The notes: a model not told the origin generated them from the letters alone. DNA of 41,766 nucleotides from Sperchopsis tessellata (GCA_033557685.1 JAWQRN010000069.1:1-41766); one strand, 5' to 3'; shown: positions 1-11,104, numbered from the stretch's first letter. A program made the numbers and translations.

Positions 1-24
1 TATATATGTGTGTGTGTGTGTGTC
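1..24. repeat. TA/TG microsatellite
   Basis: A short simple repeat of TA then TG units opens the window. It is probably the cut end of a longer dinucleotide tract. Confidence 0.9.
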
Positions 25-1959
25 TTTTTTGCGACATAGTAGACCGGAAATAATTTTTTTTTTAATTTCTAAAATGAACTTTCTCCACTAGCCACTAATA
101 CTGGAAGCGTTAAAAAATGCGTTATACATCTGCGAGATTCGAAAAGATGGAAGATAAATTATTTCCATGGATTCAATCAGGGTTCAAATAAATTTTCAGA
201 GGTCGCAATTCCTGGATCTAAGTCTTGATTCCAGCTTTTTTTATTGTTTCCTTAATTCCTCGTCGGTAATATTTTTTAAGCTGTATCAAGAACGGACAAA
301 AAATCTTTTCTAGGATCTGCAATATTTCCATCGATATTCTCATAAACAAACTCAGTGCAGGAATCAAAACTGACGTTCATGGTGTCAATCGCCTACTTTG
401 ATTAGTAATGGATATTCGTTGTGTGAACGAAGACCATTTTCTTTTGGGCCATTTGAGCGTCTACAAAGGGAAATAGCAAAGTAATCAATGTAATTGTTTT
501 TGCACTTTGTCAATATCAATCTAGAGAAATATCTACCAAAACAATAATTTTCTGAAAAAGTTATAGGCGTTTTCTTTTCAGTAGATTTGCAGCTCAGAAG
601 CCTAGATTATCTACGACTACTATGACTTCAGCAGAGTATTTACATAAACCAAGGGCGCCTTAGGTCCACGTTCCTATTTGAGACATTTTTTGGCCGGAAA
701 ACTAGCGCTTTTAAAATCTATAGAAAATACGCTACATTCTACCCTTAATAGCATCTGCATAATATACAGAATTATGTAAACAACAACAAACACTATATCA
801 CTTTACTTTATTACAATTGTTACGCTTATTTTAAAAAGAACGCTTACTTTCTGCTTCCAAAGAAACATTTATTGACACTCTAGAGAACTAAGCTTAGAAC
901 CATTTTTATGACGAGTTTACTTTATTATTTCACTTTGGACCTTTTGTTTCAGTCTTGTTACCCCTGCAAAGGCTCGACGCCCCTGATTTCATCAACCTCA
1001 GATACTCGAACAGAACAGGAAACTAAAAGAAGCAATTAAAATAATTTTGTCACTATCCGGATTATCCTTTTGATTCACCTTATCGCAAACCATAAAATAA
1101 AATAACCACAAACCAGATAAAATAGTCATTATCTTTTTTAAATTACGCTCATTTAAAGACACTGACGTATCTATAAATTCAATTACATTTTTTAAATATA
1201 AAATATCATACTAGATTAAATCGAAGTAGCCTTCTAAAAAAGGAAAACAATAAACCTTGACTTAACGCAATGTTTGTCATAGCTTCACGGTGTCATAATT
1301 TTTACTGCTATGATGATAATGCACCTACCTCAATATCTGACACTTAAGTATTCATGGTTCCCGTATGAGAACCACGAGCTGGGCGTGACCGTTAAAAGTA
1401 GTTCTTTAAACCGATAACACCTCCACCAAATACAACGCGAGAAACTATAAATCGCCCATTGTAGCACTCACCTGGTCTTCTCCACATTAAAACTCGTTCA
1501 TCTGAGTGATCATGTGATCTGATTTCATCATTGAACAAGTATCTTCCTCATTTCATATTAGCCTAATAGAATGCCTCAGCTGCAACAGTGGATAGCTAGA
1601 ATACTTTTTAGCCCTAAAAGTGTCGTTTAACAATTCTGTCTAATGTTTCAATTCCATTTGCAGCTCGCACACCACTATTAAATTGACAAATGTCAAGGCC
1701 TCCCCCATAGCGAATTCAAGGATATAATGTATGTTAAATCGATGACTGTATCTAACTACCGGAGGTCATGTAAAATTTCCAATATAATTGGAGATCGTGA
1801 TAACTTTATCAAATCTAACAGTTATTATTAATAATTTCCATTAATTATTAGTAAATTTAATAAATAAATATAATATTGCAAGAAATTTTCTATTTTAAAT
1901 ACAAACATAATAAATTTTTCTTAACATAAACAAATTACTTCAAAATCCAAAACAGTATA
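25..1959. other. AT-rich stretch with no recognisable gene
   Basis: Stop codons are frequent on both strands, and I see no protein motif, tRNA or transposon end that I can defend. A short hairpin, TGGTTC/GAACCA, lies near 1354-1373. The stretch may hold old transposon remnants, but nothing can be assigned. Confidence 0.5.
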
Positions 1960-1989
1960 CCGAAAAATAAATGGTTCGATACGGGACAA

Positions 1990-2249
1990 TACTCAAAACG
2001 GGAAATTGTTACAATCTGTAGATTAAAACTATATAACCCACTCGTTCCAGCATATTTTATAGGATTAAAAAACTGCAAAGTCCATTTTGCGAATGTGACT
2101 TTGAAACCTCGACCACTATAGAACATCTGGTCACGAATAATCGCCTCACCAGTGGCATTTCAGAAAATGCAGACATATATCAATTAATCAAGGATAAACA
2201 TGCATATGCAAAATTACTCTTTTTTTTCAAACTATCAAATTTTAAGTAA
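1990..2249 (+). pseudogene. 3' end of a LINE ORF2 (R1/Jockey/I-like), decayed
   Basis: Two overlapping plus-strand frames together read like the C-terminal end of an insect non-LTR retrotransposon polyprotein. The first frame reads VTICRLKT and stops at 2034-2036. The next block begins at 2037 and contains the zinc-knuckle-like CECDFETSTTIEHL, then runs open to a stop at 2247-2249. The arrangement of a RLxTGH-like block, CxC and TxEH is typical of these element tails. The cysteine expected after EHL is missing, so the knuckle is broken. No RT domain is left upstream. The clade is uncertain. Confidence 0.5.
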
Positions 2250-2483
2250 TCAATAACACATACTTTTCTTTGAATATACTCTATATATCAGTTCAATGGT
2301 AGATTTAGAATCAAACTGCGCTCGGTAGGCCTAGTAGTGGAACGCGGCATAATATAATTCATAATAAAAAACTGCATTGAATGAACGTGTATTTGCCTTT
2401 ACAAAAAAAAACCTTTTATAACATTGTCCAACAGATAGAGACCTTTTAGCACACTCACGAAAAGATAATTCTATATCAGGAAC

Positions 2484-3456
2484 TTAACGTTAACCAAACA
2501 TTAATTGTGTATAATTCATTATGTAATTTACTGATAATAGGTCAAAACTGTTTCAGAAATAGAAAGTGCACGATTTCAAACGCAATATTTTCATTTTTTC
2601 GTCATGTATTACTTCCAAAAGGAAAAAACGCTGTGCAAGATAATACAAACGTATGTCATATGTATGGTATGTATATGACAGAAGTGACAGAACTGGTATT
2701 TTTTAAATTTAGGTCTGGAGATTTTACTGTTAAAGATGCACTGGACTCAGGAAGGCCATTAGAAGTTGATCATGACAAAATAAAGGCGTTGATCAAGTCC
2801 AATCGGCGTGTAACAACACGAGAGATTTCCGAGAATTTCAACATATCGAAATCGAACGTTGAAAACCATTTAAAACAACTTGGATACGTTAGTAAGCTCA
2901 AAAAAATCATCTCACTAAGCGCGTTATAACAGTAATCCTCTCTTAAAACGTTTAGAAAACGATCTATTTTTGAAACGTATGATAACAGGCAATGAAAAAT
3001 GGATGGTCTAAACAACATTGAACGAAAAAGATCGTGAAACAAGCGTGATGAACATATTCAAAGCACTTTAAAAGCAGATATTCATCAAAGAAAGATCATG
3101 CTGTCAATCTGGTGGGATTTCAAAGGTACTGTCTATTTTGAGGTGCTTTAATAACGCTAGACCGCATACATATAGTTTTGTCACTCCACAAAAATTATTG
3201 CAGCTTGTAGGGGAAGTGTGACCACATCCACCATATTCGCCAGATCTGGCACTAATCAGAGTCCAATTTTTTCGTTCTTTGCAAAACGCAAAAGATACGA
3301 ACTTTTTTGGACGCGGAACCATGCAGTTGCCTAAAAGACGACAGCAAAAGGTAATCGAACAAAATGGACAAAATATTTTTTAATAAAGTTTTTGTTTCCC
3401 ATGAAAAATTATCATTTCATTGGCATAAATAACGTAATTACTTTTTGGCCAACTAA
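2484..3456 (+). mobile_element. Defective mariner (irritans/Hsmar1-like) transposon
   Basis: Both ends are visible. The right inverted terminal repeat (3431-3456) reads aacgtaattactttttggcc then aactaa. The left end (2484-2509) is a diverged inverted copy matching about 15 of 21 aligned bases. At about 970 bp the element is shorter than a full mariner of about 1.3 kb, because the middle of the transposase has been deleted. The transposase is broken by stops and frameshifts (see the pseudogene entry), so the copy is dead and old. Orientation is plus. Confidence 0.8.
2590..3370 (+). pseudogene. mariner transposase pseudogene
   Basis: The 5' part (about 2600-2905) encodes the N-terminal helix-turn-helix region. 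It carries KFRSGDFTVKDALDSGRP, ALIKSNRRVTTREIS and ENHLKQLGYVSKL, all signatures of irritans/Hsmar1-type mariners. After a frameshift, ITGNEKWMV follows near 2982, then KADIHQRKIMLSIWWDFKG near 3075-3120, then NNARPHT at about 3150 and PPYSPDLAL near 3230. The three catalytic aspartates of the D,D34D triad are all altered: the first is N (codon 2991-2993), the second is N (3150-3152), and the position expected for the third reads R (3258-3260). Roughly 100 residues between YFEVL and NARPHT are deleted. No activity is possible. Confidence 0.85.
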
Positions 3457-3599
3457 ATATATTAATTTTTCTTCGCTAATTGCAAATTTCTTTAATTACT
3501 ATATTGTATGTGACTCAATTTGTTTGGTACCTAATTCATAAAGCTCATAATTTTCAATACATATTATAACAGCTAAACAATTAATTAGGTCGCCTCTAG

Positions 3600-5262
3600 C
3601 TCGGTCAACACCAGGAATTCTTAAACGTACAGCATCTCCTTTTCCAGGAGGAAACTAGTTCAAGATTTTCATTTACTATTTTAGGTTTTCTTAATATTTG
3701 CGCTTGTTTCCGCAACAGTACTACATTCTTGTAAATCCGTATTATCTTCATTTTATTTCCTCTGACGTCCGAATTATTTTTCACTTTAATATTAATGTCA
3801 TTAAAATCAAGTTCTTTTACAATTTTTGTTAATTCTTCAACATCCATTCTTTTCTCACCCATATAATCGTATTAAAAATTATTTTCATAGCATTCACAAG
3901 TTCATCTTTTGCTTTCAAATTTATAACAGCTTCTTACAGTTCAAGATTTTCTTACACTATTTTAGGTTTTTTATCCGCGACTATGCGACATTCTTGTAAA
4001 TCCATCTTGTTTAAATTTTCTTTCTCCTCTTTGTTATTGGAGCGTAAAGTGTGAATAATTCCATCGATAGCAAATTACAATTATTTGTACATAAATACCT
4101 TGTTGTGGTGTTCTTCTAGGAGCTGCTGGCGATATTATTCTTTTTGTAAAAGGCAATCAGGGTTCAGAGCGGGATAAGGCACATGTATAGGGAAGAATTC
4201 ACTTAATAAACAAAAATAATAAACACTAGTTTTAAAGCGGTTGTTGATACAAGTTGAACAAAAACGATGCATGCTCGAGGGATATCTAATGATTTCGAAC
4301 TGGGGCAAGTAAGACATTTTTCGAGGGGGTGTAAAATGGTACATGTTTTCAACAATAGCCTACGTTTTATGCGTTTCATAAAAAAAAACAGAGAATATAA
4401 CCGAATCTTAGTACAATTAGAGAGACAGTTTTCAGTGGTAACATTTCCCCCGGCCATATTTATTCCCAAGAAAAAAATGTATTGAAAGCAATCATCAAAA
4501 CTAGGCTAAATAATGTTAAGACTAACTAAACTAATGTTAAAAGAAAACATAATACTAATGCTGTATTGGTGGAGCAAGGATCGTGTGAACATACCTTTAG
4601 TGCCTTGCCTGTTACAATTAAACACAGCTACAATTCGTGTAGATATATCGCAACATAGTCCATGTCAAGCGAGAAGGCGATCTAATCCAGCCAGGAATGT
4701 TTGAATTGAAAGACTAGATAGGACTTCTAGATATACAGCTTTGATAGTCATACATACAAAAATATAAGGATATGACTTTGTGACAGGAGCGTTGCGCTGC
4801 TTTGACTCCATTTTGAGGAAAGGTCATGCGCAATCATTTGCAATCTTTACGAAAGATCTTCCTTGTATAAAGAGCGATAGAGGGATGCATCCGATCAATA
4901 TGCTGGGAGTTTGTGCGAGAAGTCTATAGTATGGTTTAGGGCGAAATATGCGAAATCGAATAAATCTACGAGCGGTGATTCTCCAATATCGTTGAGTTAG
5001 AAAGGTTTCTACTAGTTTTATGGTGTTTCATGAAAAACCCAGATAATTAAAACGATAACACCGCCGGGAACCATAGCTACCGAATCTGAATACAATCAGA
5101 GTGAATGTTTTCGGTGGTAACAGTTACTGTCGTCCAGATTACTCTCCATTTGAATATCATCAGCTTCTTCTATAATATCTGTTAATTAATCATACTCAAA
5201 TTTCTGCATAACGTTCTCAAGTTCATCTTTTCCTTTCGAATTTATAACAACTTTTTTATGAA
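3600..5262 (-). repeat. Diverged duplicated modules of an unidentified repeat
   Basis: Short blocks recur in diverged form. The first is tcaagattttcatttactat followed by tttaggtttt at 3661-3688, and again near 3941-3970. The second is gttctcaagttcatctttt followed by cctttcgaatttataaca at 5213-5250, matching 3893-3930. The third is accgaatct..acaat.agag..gttttc.gtggtaac near 4402-4442 and again near 5079-5120. Read on the minus strand the first two blocks give related peptides (KPKIVNENLEL and KDELVNAMK / KDELENVMQ), which suggests a decayed coding repeat, perhaps transposon-derived. The family is not recognised. Confidence 0.4.
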
Positions 5263-6368
5263 CCCATATAGTTTTGATGTCTACTTTAATCAATGAAGAG
5301 CTTCATAGGGATTACATTATTTGCAAGATATAAAACGTATATGAAGCAGAAAGTCATCATTAAGAAAATATTATGAAAGAAGTCATAAATGATTTCATGT
5401 AAAAAGAAAAGTTTGTTATCTGGGGAGATTTTTCGTTTTGAAGAAACCATGTCAAGGACAAATGCGATTTACCCATATGTCGAAATGCAATAAAACAACT
5501 CTTGAATCTTGAAAATTGACAAGTTCTAAAAATATTTACTTGTCCCAGCTGCCAATAATTTTTTTGTTAAATATTGTGTTAAAAATAAAACATGAAAAGA
5601 ATTAATAAAGGGATATTTGTACAGCAGTTGTAGATGCTCTTTCTGATATAGATAATAAATAGATACATCAAAGTTACAGATGCAACTTTTAATAGTGCAC
5701 CCAGTACAACTACCAAAATTGATTCGTCAATTTATTTACGCTGGTATCATGTTTGGCAGGCACTGTTAGATTTCCATAGTATTGTATATTAAAAGGTTAA
5801 GATGCTTTAATTATTTGATGGCATAACGACAATTGTCACTTCATTATTCTACAATATTTCTAAGTATGTAGACTTCCAAGGCCACAGTAAATATCTGAAG
5901 GTTTTCCGGGAGATAGCCGTGTGTTGGCTTTTCGTTTTGTCGACGTTTTATCCACCATTGTAGCTCTTGCTCATTAAATACAACCTATAAATTGCCATGT
6001 AGCTATGAAAAGTGCTAGATGTTCTCAGAAGTGCTAGTTATAGAATACAATTATTCACACACATGGTTACCTCCCCAAAGATAAAATATTTCCGAGAATA
6101 AAAAAATAGATGCTTTAATTTGAATAATATTCAAAAAAAGTTTAACAACAGTTTTATAAAAAAGCTGTATTGTTTTTTGTTAAAGCTTATGTTATTAGAG
6201 CTAATACAACACTGCCCAGTTTTTTAATATGATTCACTTCGTCACAAACCAGTTTGCAACAAAACAGATAAAAAGATGTTGACTTATAGTTATATCGCGA
6301 ATTGAACTTTGCGGTTAAAATAAGATGATAAGTACTCTACTATGCAATGCCAAATACGTAAATGTTGC
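5263..6368. other. Spacer upstream of the LRR gene, no gene seen
   Basis: No supported ORF or RNA gene is visible. A hairpin of GACAAGT/ACTTGTC occurs near 5517-5545. A motif at about 5880-5895 (ggccacagtaaatat) reappears in reverse orientation at about 31516-31530 beside the fold-back element, so some of this stretch is probably dispersed repeat. Confidence 0.4.
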
Positions 6369-6369
6369 T

Positions 6370-6404
6370 TATATATCAATTTGGTAAAACAAATGTGATT
6401 CATT
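6370..6404 (+). promoter_or_regulatory. Possible TATA box and initiator of the LRR gene
   Basis: TATATAT starts at 6370. A TCATTG initiator-like sequence has its A at 6402, which puts the TATA box near -32, the usual insect core-promoter spacing. The predicted leader to the ATG at 6499 would be about 97 nt. In such A+T-rich DNA a TATA match alone is weak; the spacing is what makes it worth noting. Confidence 0.3.
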
Positions 6405-6498
6405 GAACTAAACAAAAAGTAGAGGTTAGTTTACACGTACATTTAGAACCAGTTAACAGCATCTGTTTTATTAAAAACATTCAGTGGTATTTGCAAAT

Positions 6499-7536
6499 AT
6501 GAATAAACTTGGAAAAGTGCTACTTTTATATTTATCAGTTGTGTACGGATGTGATAACTTAAGTTTTAGAAATGCCAAAGCTACGATAAACGATAAAAAT
6601 ATAGTGATAAATGGTTGTCTGGAGCCTAATGACGAATTAAAAGATGCAAAGTCAGTAAGCTTCTATTATTCCAAGATAGATATTTTGAACTCTGGCGCTG
6701 TTCATGATTTAATCAAATTGGAATCACTAGAATTTAAACATAACAATCTATCACACATAAAACAAAATGCTTTTTATAATTTGGACAATTTGTCAGAGCT
6801 TATTATAACTTACAATCAATTGGACGTGATCATAAGCGGGGTATTCCAAAATTTGCCAATAGGTGTATTAACACTTTCAAACAATAATATTAAGCTAATT
6901 GAAAATAAAGCCTTTAATAATCTACCAAAATTAGGAATCTTACGCTTGGAATCAAACTATTTAGAAAAATGGGATCCTAACTGGTTCAATAATCTTCCAA
7001 AACTAGAGTTCATAGAAATGAGTAGCAATCGTCTGACAACTTTGCCAGCAAACTCTTTCGAACCATTTCCAAACCTAAGAAAACTGTGGATTGAAAAAAA
7101 TATGTTGTGTAATATTGACTCTAAAGCATTTCATGGACTTAAACTGCTAAATTATTTAAATCTTTCAGAAAATAAAATACGAAAATTCCATCCAGATACC
7201 TTCGAAGGAATGTTTCGCTTGAATAACGAAAGTACTTTGATTCTTCAACAAAACCACTTACAATACCTCCCACAAGCTATGCTGAACTCCTTGAACGTCA
7301 AGTATTTAACTATCATCCGGAATCCTTGGCTGTGCCCTTGCTACAATAACATATTGGCCTGGTGTTTAAGACAAAACGTAAGAGTCAATAAAATAGTACA
7401 TCAGTATTGGGACGAAAAAGCATTCCCAATTTGTGTGGCACCATCAAAACTGACCTCTCAATGTGAAGAAAAAGATGATCATGAAGCTTTGTACTACTTT
7501 TTCTTGCAAACTCAGATACCATATTCAACCTGTTAA
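6499..7536 (+). CDS. Small secreted leucine-rich-repeat protein
   Basis: A single exon encodes 345 residues. The open frame extends upstream to a GTG at 6484, but a nuclear insect gene should begin at the first ATG, 6499. This start also puts a clean signal peptide (MNKLGKVLLLYLSVVYG) at the N-terminus. Residues about 50-265 form roughly nine LRRs of 23-24 residues with the LxxLxLxxNxL pattern, for example LTLSNNNIKLIENKAFNNLP. A C-terminal LRR cap follows, from about residue 275, with NPWLCPCYNN and four or more further cysteines. There is no membrane segment or GPI-like tail after the cap, so secretion is predicted. Proteins of this shape act in binding or adhesion, or belong to the insect chaoptin or acid-labile-subunit-like group; no specific ortholog is recognised. 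It is intact and isolated among transposon relics. Confidence 0.85.
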   Translation: MNKLGKVLLLYLSVVYGCDNLSFRNAKATINDKNIVINGCLEPNDELKDAKSVSFYYSKIDILNSGAVHDLIKLESLEFKHNNLSHIKQNAFYNLDNLSELIITYNQLDVIISGVFQNLPIGVLTLSNNNIKLIENKAFNNLPKLGILRLESNYLEKWDPNWFNNLPKLEFIEMSSNRLTTLPANSFEPFPNLRKLWIEKNMLCNIDSKAFHGLKLLNYLNLSENKIRKFHPDTFEGMFRLNNESTLILQQNHLQYLPQAMLNSLNVKYLTIIRNPWLCPCYNNILAWCLRQNVRVNKIVHQYWDEKAFPICVAPSKLTSQCEEKDDHEALYYFFLQTQIPYSTC

Positions 7537-7575
7537 TATAATGACAATACTTTATTTTATAATATCAATTATTTT

Positions 7576-7581
7576 AATAAA
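7576..7581 (+). terminator. Polyadenylation signal of the LRR gene
   Basis: AATAAA lies 40 bp after the stop codon, in an otherwise very A+T-rich tail. Confidence 0.5.
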
Positions 7582-7599
7582 TATAATATTACATTAATT

Positions 7600-8281
7600 T
7601 ATAATGTTTTATTTATAATAAAAAAGTATGCATGCAATTATATTCAGTATTGTACGTACATATATTTAAGCCGAGTTTAATATAATTCAGTCCACGCATT
7701 TTTAGAGGACTCTAATCTTTATTTTATACAACACTTTTTAAAAAATGTGCTCAAAATTTCCTTTATTTGGTAAACTTATAATTGGACAGTTTACAAAATG
7801 AGGTAGTCGGGCCCAAACTATGAGAAAGTCCAAAAACAATGGACATACTATAGTTCCTGTTATTTTTTCTTAGTTGTTTGTATTTTAAAAGTTACTTACT
7901 GACCATAACTGCTAATATATATTGTGTAACCTGCTTTGGGCGTGACTACGTCATCAATAAGCATACCGTAGAATACTTATACAACGAGCTAATATAAAAC
8001 TTGGATACACAAGATTATATGGTTCTAAATAAACCTAACCAACATTTTAATAATGTATACACACATAGCAGAAGTAGGATACCTCCCTCAATACGAAGAT
8101 GCCATGTTTCTTAAATATATAGTAGGGAACGAAATTTACGACAGCATATGTAGATTAAGAAAAAGTGTGGAACTATATGAGATTCCTCTCAAGTTTATTA
8201 AGTATTTGGTTTTAATATTTTTTTATCAATTATGTATATCGTCAATATATACCTAAAAACTGCTGCCTTTCTGGACATGCT
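7600..8281. other. AT-rich spacer, no gene seen
   Basis: No convincing coding or RNA feature is visible. A short open frame at 8053-8256 has low-complexity, hydrophobic content and no family signature; it may be LINE sequence too decayed to recognise, given the RT scrap that follows. Confidence 0.4.
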
Positions 8282-8341
8282 AAAAAGGGTATTATCAAAC
8301 CAATATATAAGAAAGGCTACAAAAAATAACTGACTAACATT
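8282..8341 (+). pseudogene. LINE reverse-transcriptase scrap
   Basis: A plus-strand frame reads KKGIIKPIYKKGYKK, then a stop and LTN. This matches the block that opens the RT domain of many LINEs (W-K-x-G-I-I-x-P-I-Y-K-K-G-D-K). It ends exactly where the minus-strand Penelope-like sequence begins. The scrap is short, so the clade cannot be given. Confidence 0.45.
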
Positions 8342-8626
8342 TTAATGGATCATAATAGTATGACCTGTTTCATGATGCTCAGCCACGGCTGATTGATTAA
8401 TATGACCAGGACGACTACAGCGTTCATGCTTCTTTAAACAAGTAACAATCATATCGTTAGTTTCTCCGATATAAACCTTATCACAAGAACAAGCGACCTG
8501 ATAAACCCCTTCGTTTTGCAACGGAATGACATCTTTTGAAGAAGGGAGAACTTGCGATATCTTTTGAATTGGGAAGAATACTATTTTGATATCAAATTTT
8601 CTTAGTATACGGGCAATTTTGCCCAT
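8342..8626 (-). pseudogene. GIY-YIG endonuclease end of the Penelope-like element
   Basis: About 94 residues remain open. The GVYQV and KVYIGET blocks correspond to the GIY..YIG strands of the nuclease, with the CSC pair of the Penelope-type variant in front. EH at KKHERC and the late SAVAEHHETGH are also typical of the family. In active elements this domain nicks DNA during target-primed insertion. This copy lies downstream of a dead RT and is only a relic. Confidence 0.75.
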
Positions 8627-9400
8627 CGAATCCTTAACGAATGGTAGATAAGCTGTTGCTGAAATGTCTTATTACCCGTCTGATGTCTGACAATCTATAT
8701 CCATTAGATAACAGCGCATCGGTGACTCCTGGGAAAGTAAACACAACTTGAAAGCTCGCTGTACGAGCGAGTTAATCACATACATTTTCTGACAGAGATG
8801 ATGATGTGACATAGCATGCAAGTACCTATTGGTATGGGTCGATTTACGATAAACAGAATGAAGTGTACCATCTCATCTACGTTTTAATAATACATCTAAG
8901 AAATGAAGGGAGCCTGATGACTCAATATCCATCGTGAAACGTGTAATGGGGTGTTGGGAATTTATGTGATCCAAGAAGGCATCTAATACCTCTCGTCCCG
9001 ATGACCACATAACAGACGTGGCATTCCCGTAACGGAACTTACGATTAGGTTTTATATCGGACGACGATAATGCCAATTGCTCTTATGCCTCCAATAAAAA
9101 TATTGGCAATAACTGGGAACAACGGGGAACCCATAGCGGCTCTAGATGTTTGTTCGTAGAAATGGTCCCTAAATTGGAAATAAGTGTACTACAGACAAAC
9201 CTCCGTCAGCACCGCAATGTCGTGAGATGAACTTTCCCCTCTCAGTAGGTCGCTGATGATGCTAATAGCATCATCAATGGATATACAGGATATAACGGAC
9301 TCGACATCGAAGCTGACCATTAAGTCTGCATCAGTACTAAATTGAGTTTTATCTATTTCAGTCAATGTAATTTCTAAGTCCTTGCAAAGTTTAATATTTC
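8342..9400 (-). mobile_element. Penelope-like element (RT plus GIY-YIG), decayed
   Basis: Reading on the minus strand from about 9400 downwards, an RT segment appears with DLMVSFDVESV and later FYEQTSRAAMGSPLFPVIAN, the AAMGSPLSP block typical of Penelope-like elements. Then come the thumb region (FLDHINSQHPITRFTMDIE, LHFLDVLL) and, at 8626-8342, a GIY-YIG-like endonuclease (GVYQVACSCDKVYIGETND, ending SAVAEHHETGHTIMIH). Breaks include an in-frame stop before YTYFQFRDHFY, a frameshift near 9075, and replacement of the YxDD catalytic box by YGNA. The 5' half of the ORF and the terminal repeats are not seen. Confidence 0.85.
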
Positions 9401-9690
9401 TTCAGATGTCCAACTATTAGTGGCATTAATATTCTATAGAAAATTTAAACGTGTACTATGACCTTCAAATATTTAAAATCTGGCTTGCAAAGCAAATATT
9501 ATTTTACCTACTATTGCATTGAAACATTCACATTAATTTTTTTTTTCAAAATCTAGTATATGTTCATCTCCGCTTTCATAATCAAACAATTGTTTCTTCT
9601 TATGTATTCTTGGTTCATTTTCAGTCATTGAACCGGCTGGTATTTTAGGTTCATCTGCAAGTTTTTTTAGCATTTTCCTCTACAGAAAAC
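9385..9690 (-). pseudogene. hAT-like transposase fragment (ZMYM/TTF type), tentative
   Basis: A minus-strand frame reads VGKIIFALQARF, stop, IFEGHSTRLNFL, stop, NINATNSWTSEEILNFA. This resembles the region of hAT-family transposases in which a long helix (IxxLxxRFxxFxxxxxxFxFL) is followed by a short linker. Further upstream on the same strand KQLFDYESGDEHILDFEKKN can be read. The fragment abuts the Penelope-like RT, so one element may have inserted in the other. Assignment is from pattern only. Confidence 0.35.
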
Positions 9691-10037
9691 CATTCATTAA
9701 ATAATAATTTAACAAGCTCTAATATTTATTTATGAAAATACTAAACTGCATTTAATGTTCTGCAATTGTTTATTAGCTGGATTCATGACGTTTTATATGT
9801 CTTACCAAATTATAGTATTACAAATAGATTTGTACTAGCATATATTTTTAGTTAGTAAGGAATCATCTGCTTTGGCATGTGAACCATGCGATCCTCTAAA
9901 TCTTTTTTATCCTTGATATAAATTAAAGCATCACATAATTCACTGACACCTAATTGGCCTTATAGCATTGATACACGATTCCGAATGTGTATAGAAAAGT
10001 TTTTTATAGTTAATTGGGGTATAAACTTTCTTTATTA

Positions 10038-10063
10038 AATTGTACAATTGTACAATTGTACAA
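10038..10063. repeat. Tandem palindromic octamer ATTGTACA x3
   Basis: Three head-to-tail copies of an 8-bp unit that is itself nearly palindromic (TTGTACAA). The tract can form a hairpin. No function is evident. Confidence 0.8.
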
Positions 10064-10420
10064 AAGCTGCTACGTATTGGACATAAAATGTTTTGGAATT
10101 TATATTTAATATGTTACCATTGTTATAGTTCTGACCACGTATATCACCAAATTTTTCTAATTCGTTTAAAAATCTTGAGCTTAAGCCTGGTCCAGTTTAT
10201 CAAAAATTTCTATGAAACCAAAAAATATTTTGTTTTTCTCCTCAGTTTTTATTTATAAAACGAAATACAGTACACATTTCTTCTCGATGACTGTAATCAG
10301 GAGTACAATCTAACATTAATACTTTAGTAGTACATTAGTAGTACTTTGATTTTCATAGTTCAGTGAATATTTGCGATTTAATGTTTTCTGACATCAGAAA
10401 ATGAGAAAGAGGTTAGAAAG

Positions 10421-10442
10421 AAAGAGATAGAGAGAGAGAGAT
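10421..10442. repeat. AG-rich simple repeat
   Basis: A run of mostly (GA)n interrupted by one T. Confidence 0.8.
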
Positions 10443-11104
10443 AAAAATTTTGTATTGCCATAGGTCTTAAAATATTTCTACACAGTCAAATACCAATGAA
10501 ACAAATTACACTAAAATATATGTATATATACGTTTTATATAATAATATATGACACAGTTATTTTAAATAATATATGCATATGCAATGAATGTATTTCAAA
10601 ATAAAACACAAATCACATAATAAATTAATTATAGCAGTAAAATGTATCATCTGTCAAACAATTCTTTAATACTTACTTGAAAATAGTTTCCGAGTTTATA
10701 TTAAATAAGTTTGGTTCTGTGGGACCATGTGTTCCCTTGGTAACCATAGCAGTACCTGGCTATTCGATAAAAACTACGATTTATTCATTAAAATCCCTGT
10801 GATCTGATTTTTATCGAACCTAAAATTTAAAAAAAAAAACGGTTCGATACATAATGGACCGCAAACTTCAAAGAAAGAGATAGGTTGGGTTAAAACTTTA
10901 TTGCCAATTCAGTACTACCAATTTCAGCACCTCCTACAAACAATTTCAAAAAGGTTTATTTCTATATCGTCCATTTAAGTTTATGAGTAGTGCCCAAACT
11001 ATTGCAGAGTACCTACTCCATTGGTACTATTTCCGTTTGAATTAATCCTATAAATGTTTGATGTTTTTGAAAAATTGTCACTTTACAAATTTTCTTTCAG
11101 TTTC

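Larger units (their letters stand above)
9691..11053. other. AT-rich spacer upstream of Fer2
   Basis: No gene is recognised. It includes the 8-bp palindromic tandem at 10038-10063 and an AG-rich run at about 10421-10442. The Fer2 promoter and any 5' non-coding exon could lie here or further upstream, but I cannot point to them. Confidence 0.4.

Noticed and set aside
2507..2929. Open frame of 140 codons as a host gene
   Set aside because: It opens at GTG and its second half is the helix-turn-helix part of a broken mariner transposase.
6484..6498. GTG start five codons ahead of the LRR protein
   Set aside because: GTG starts are not used routinely in insect nuclear genes, and the ATG at 6499 directly precedes a good signal peptide.
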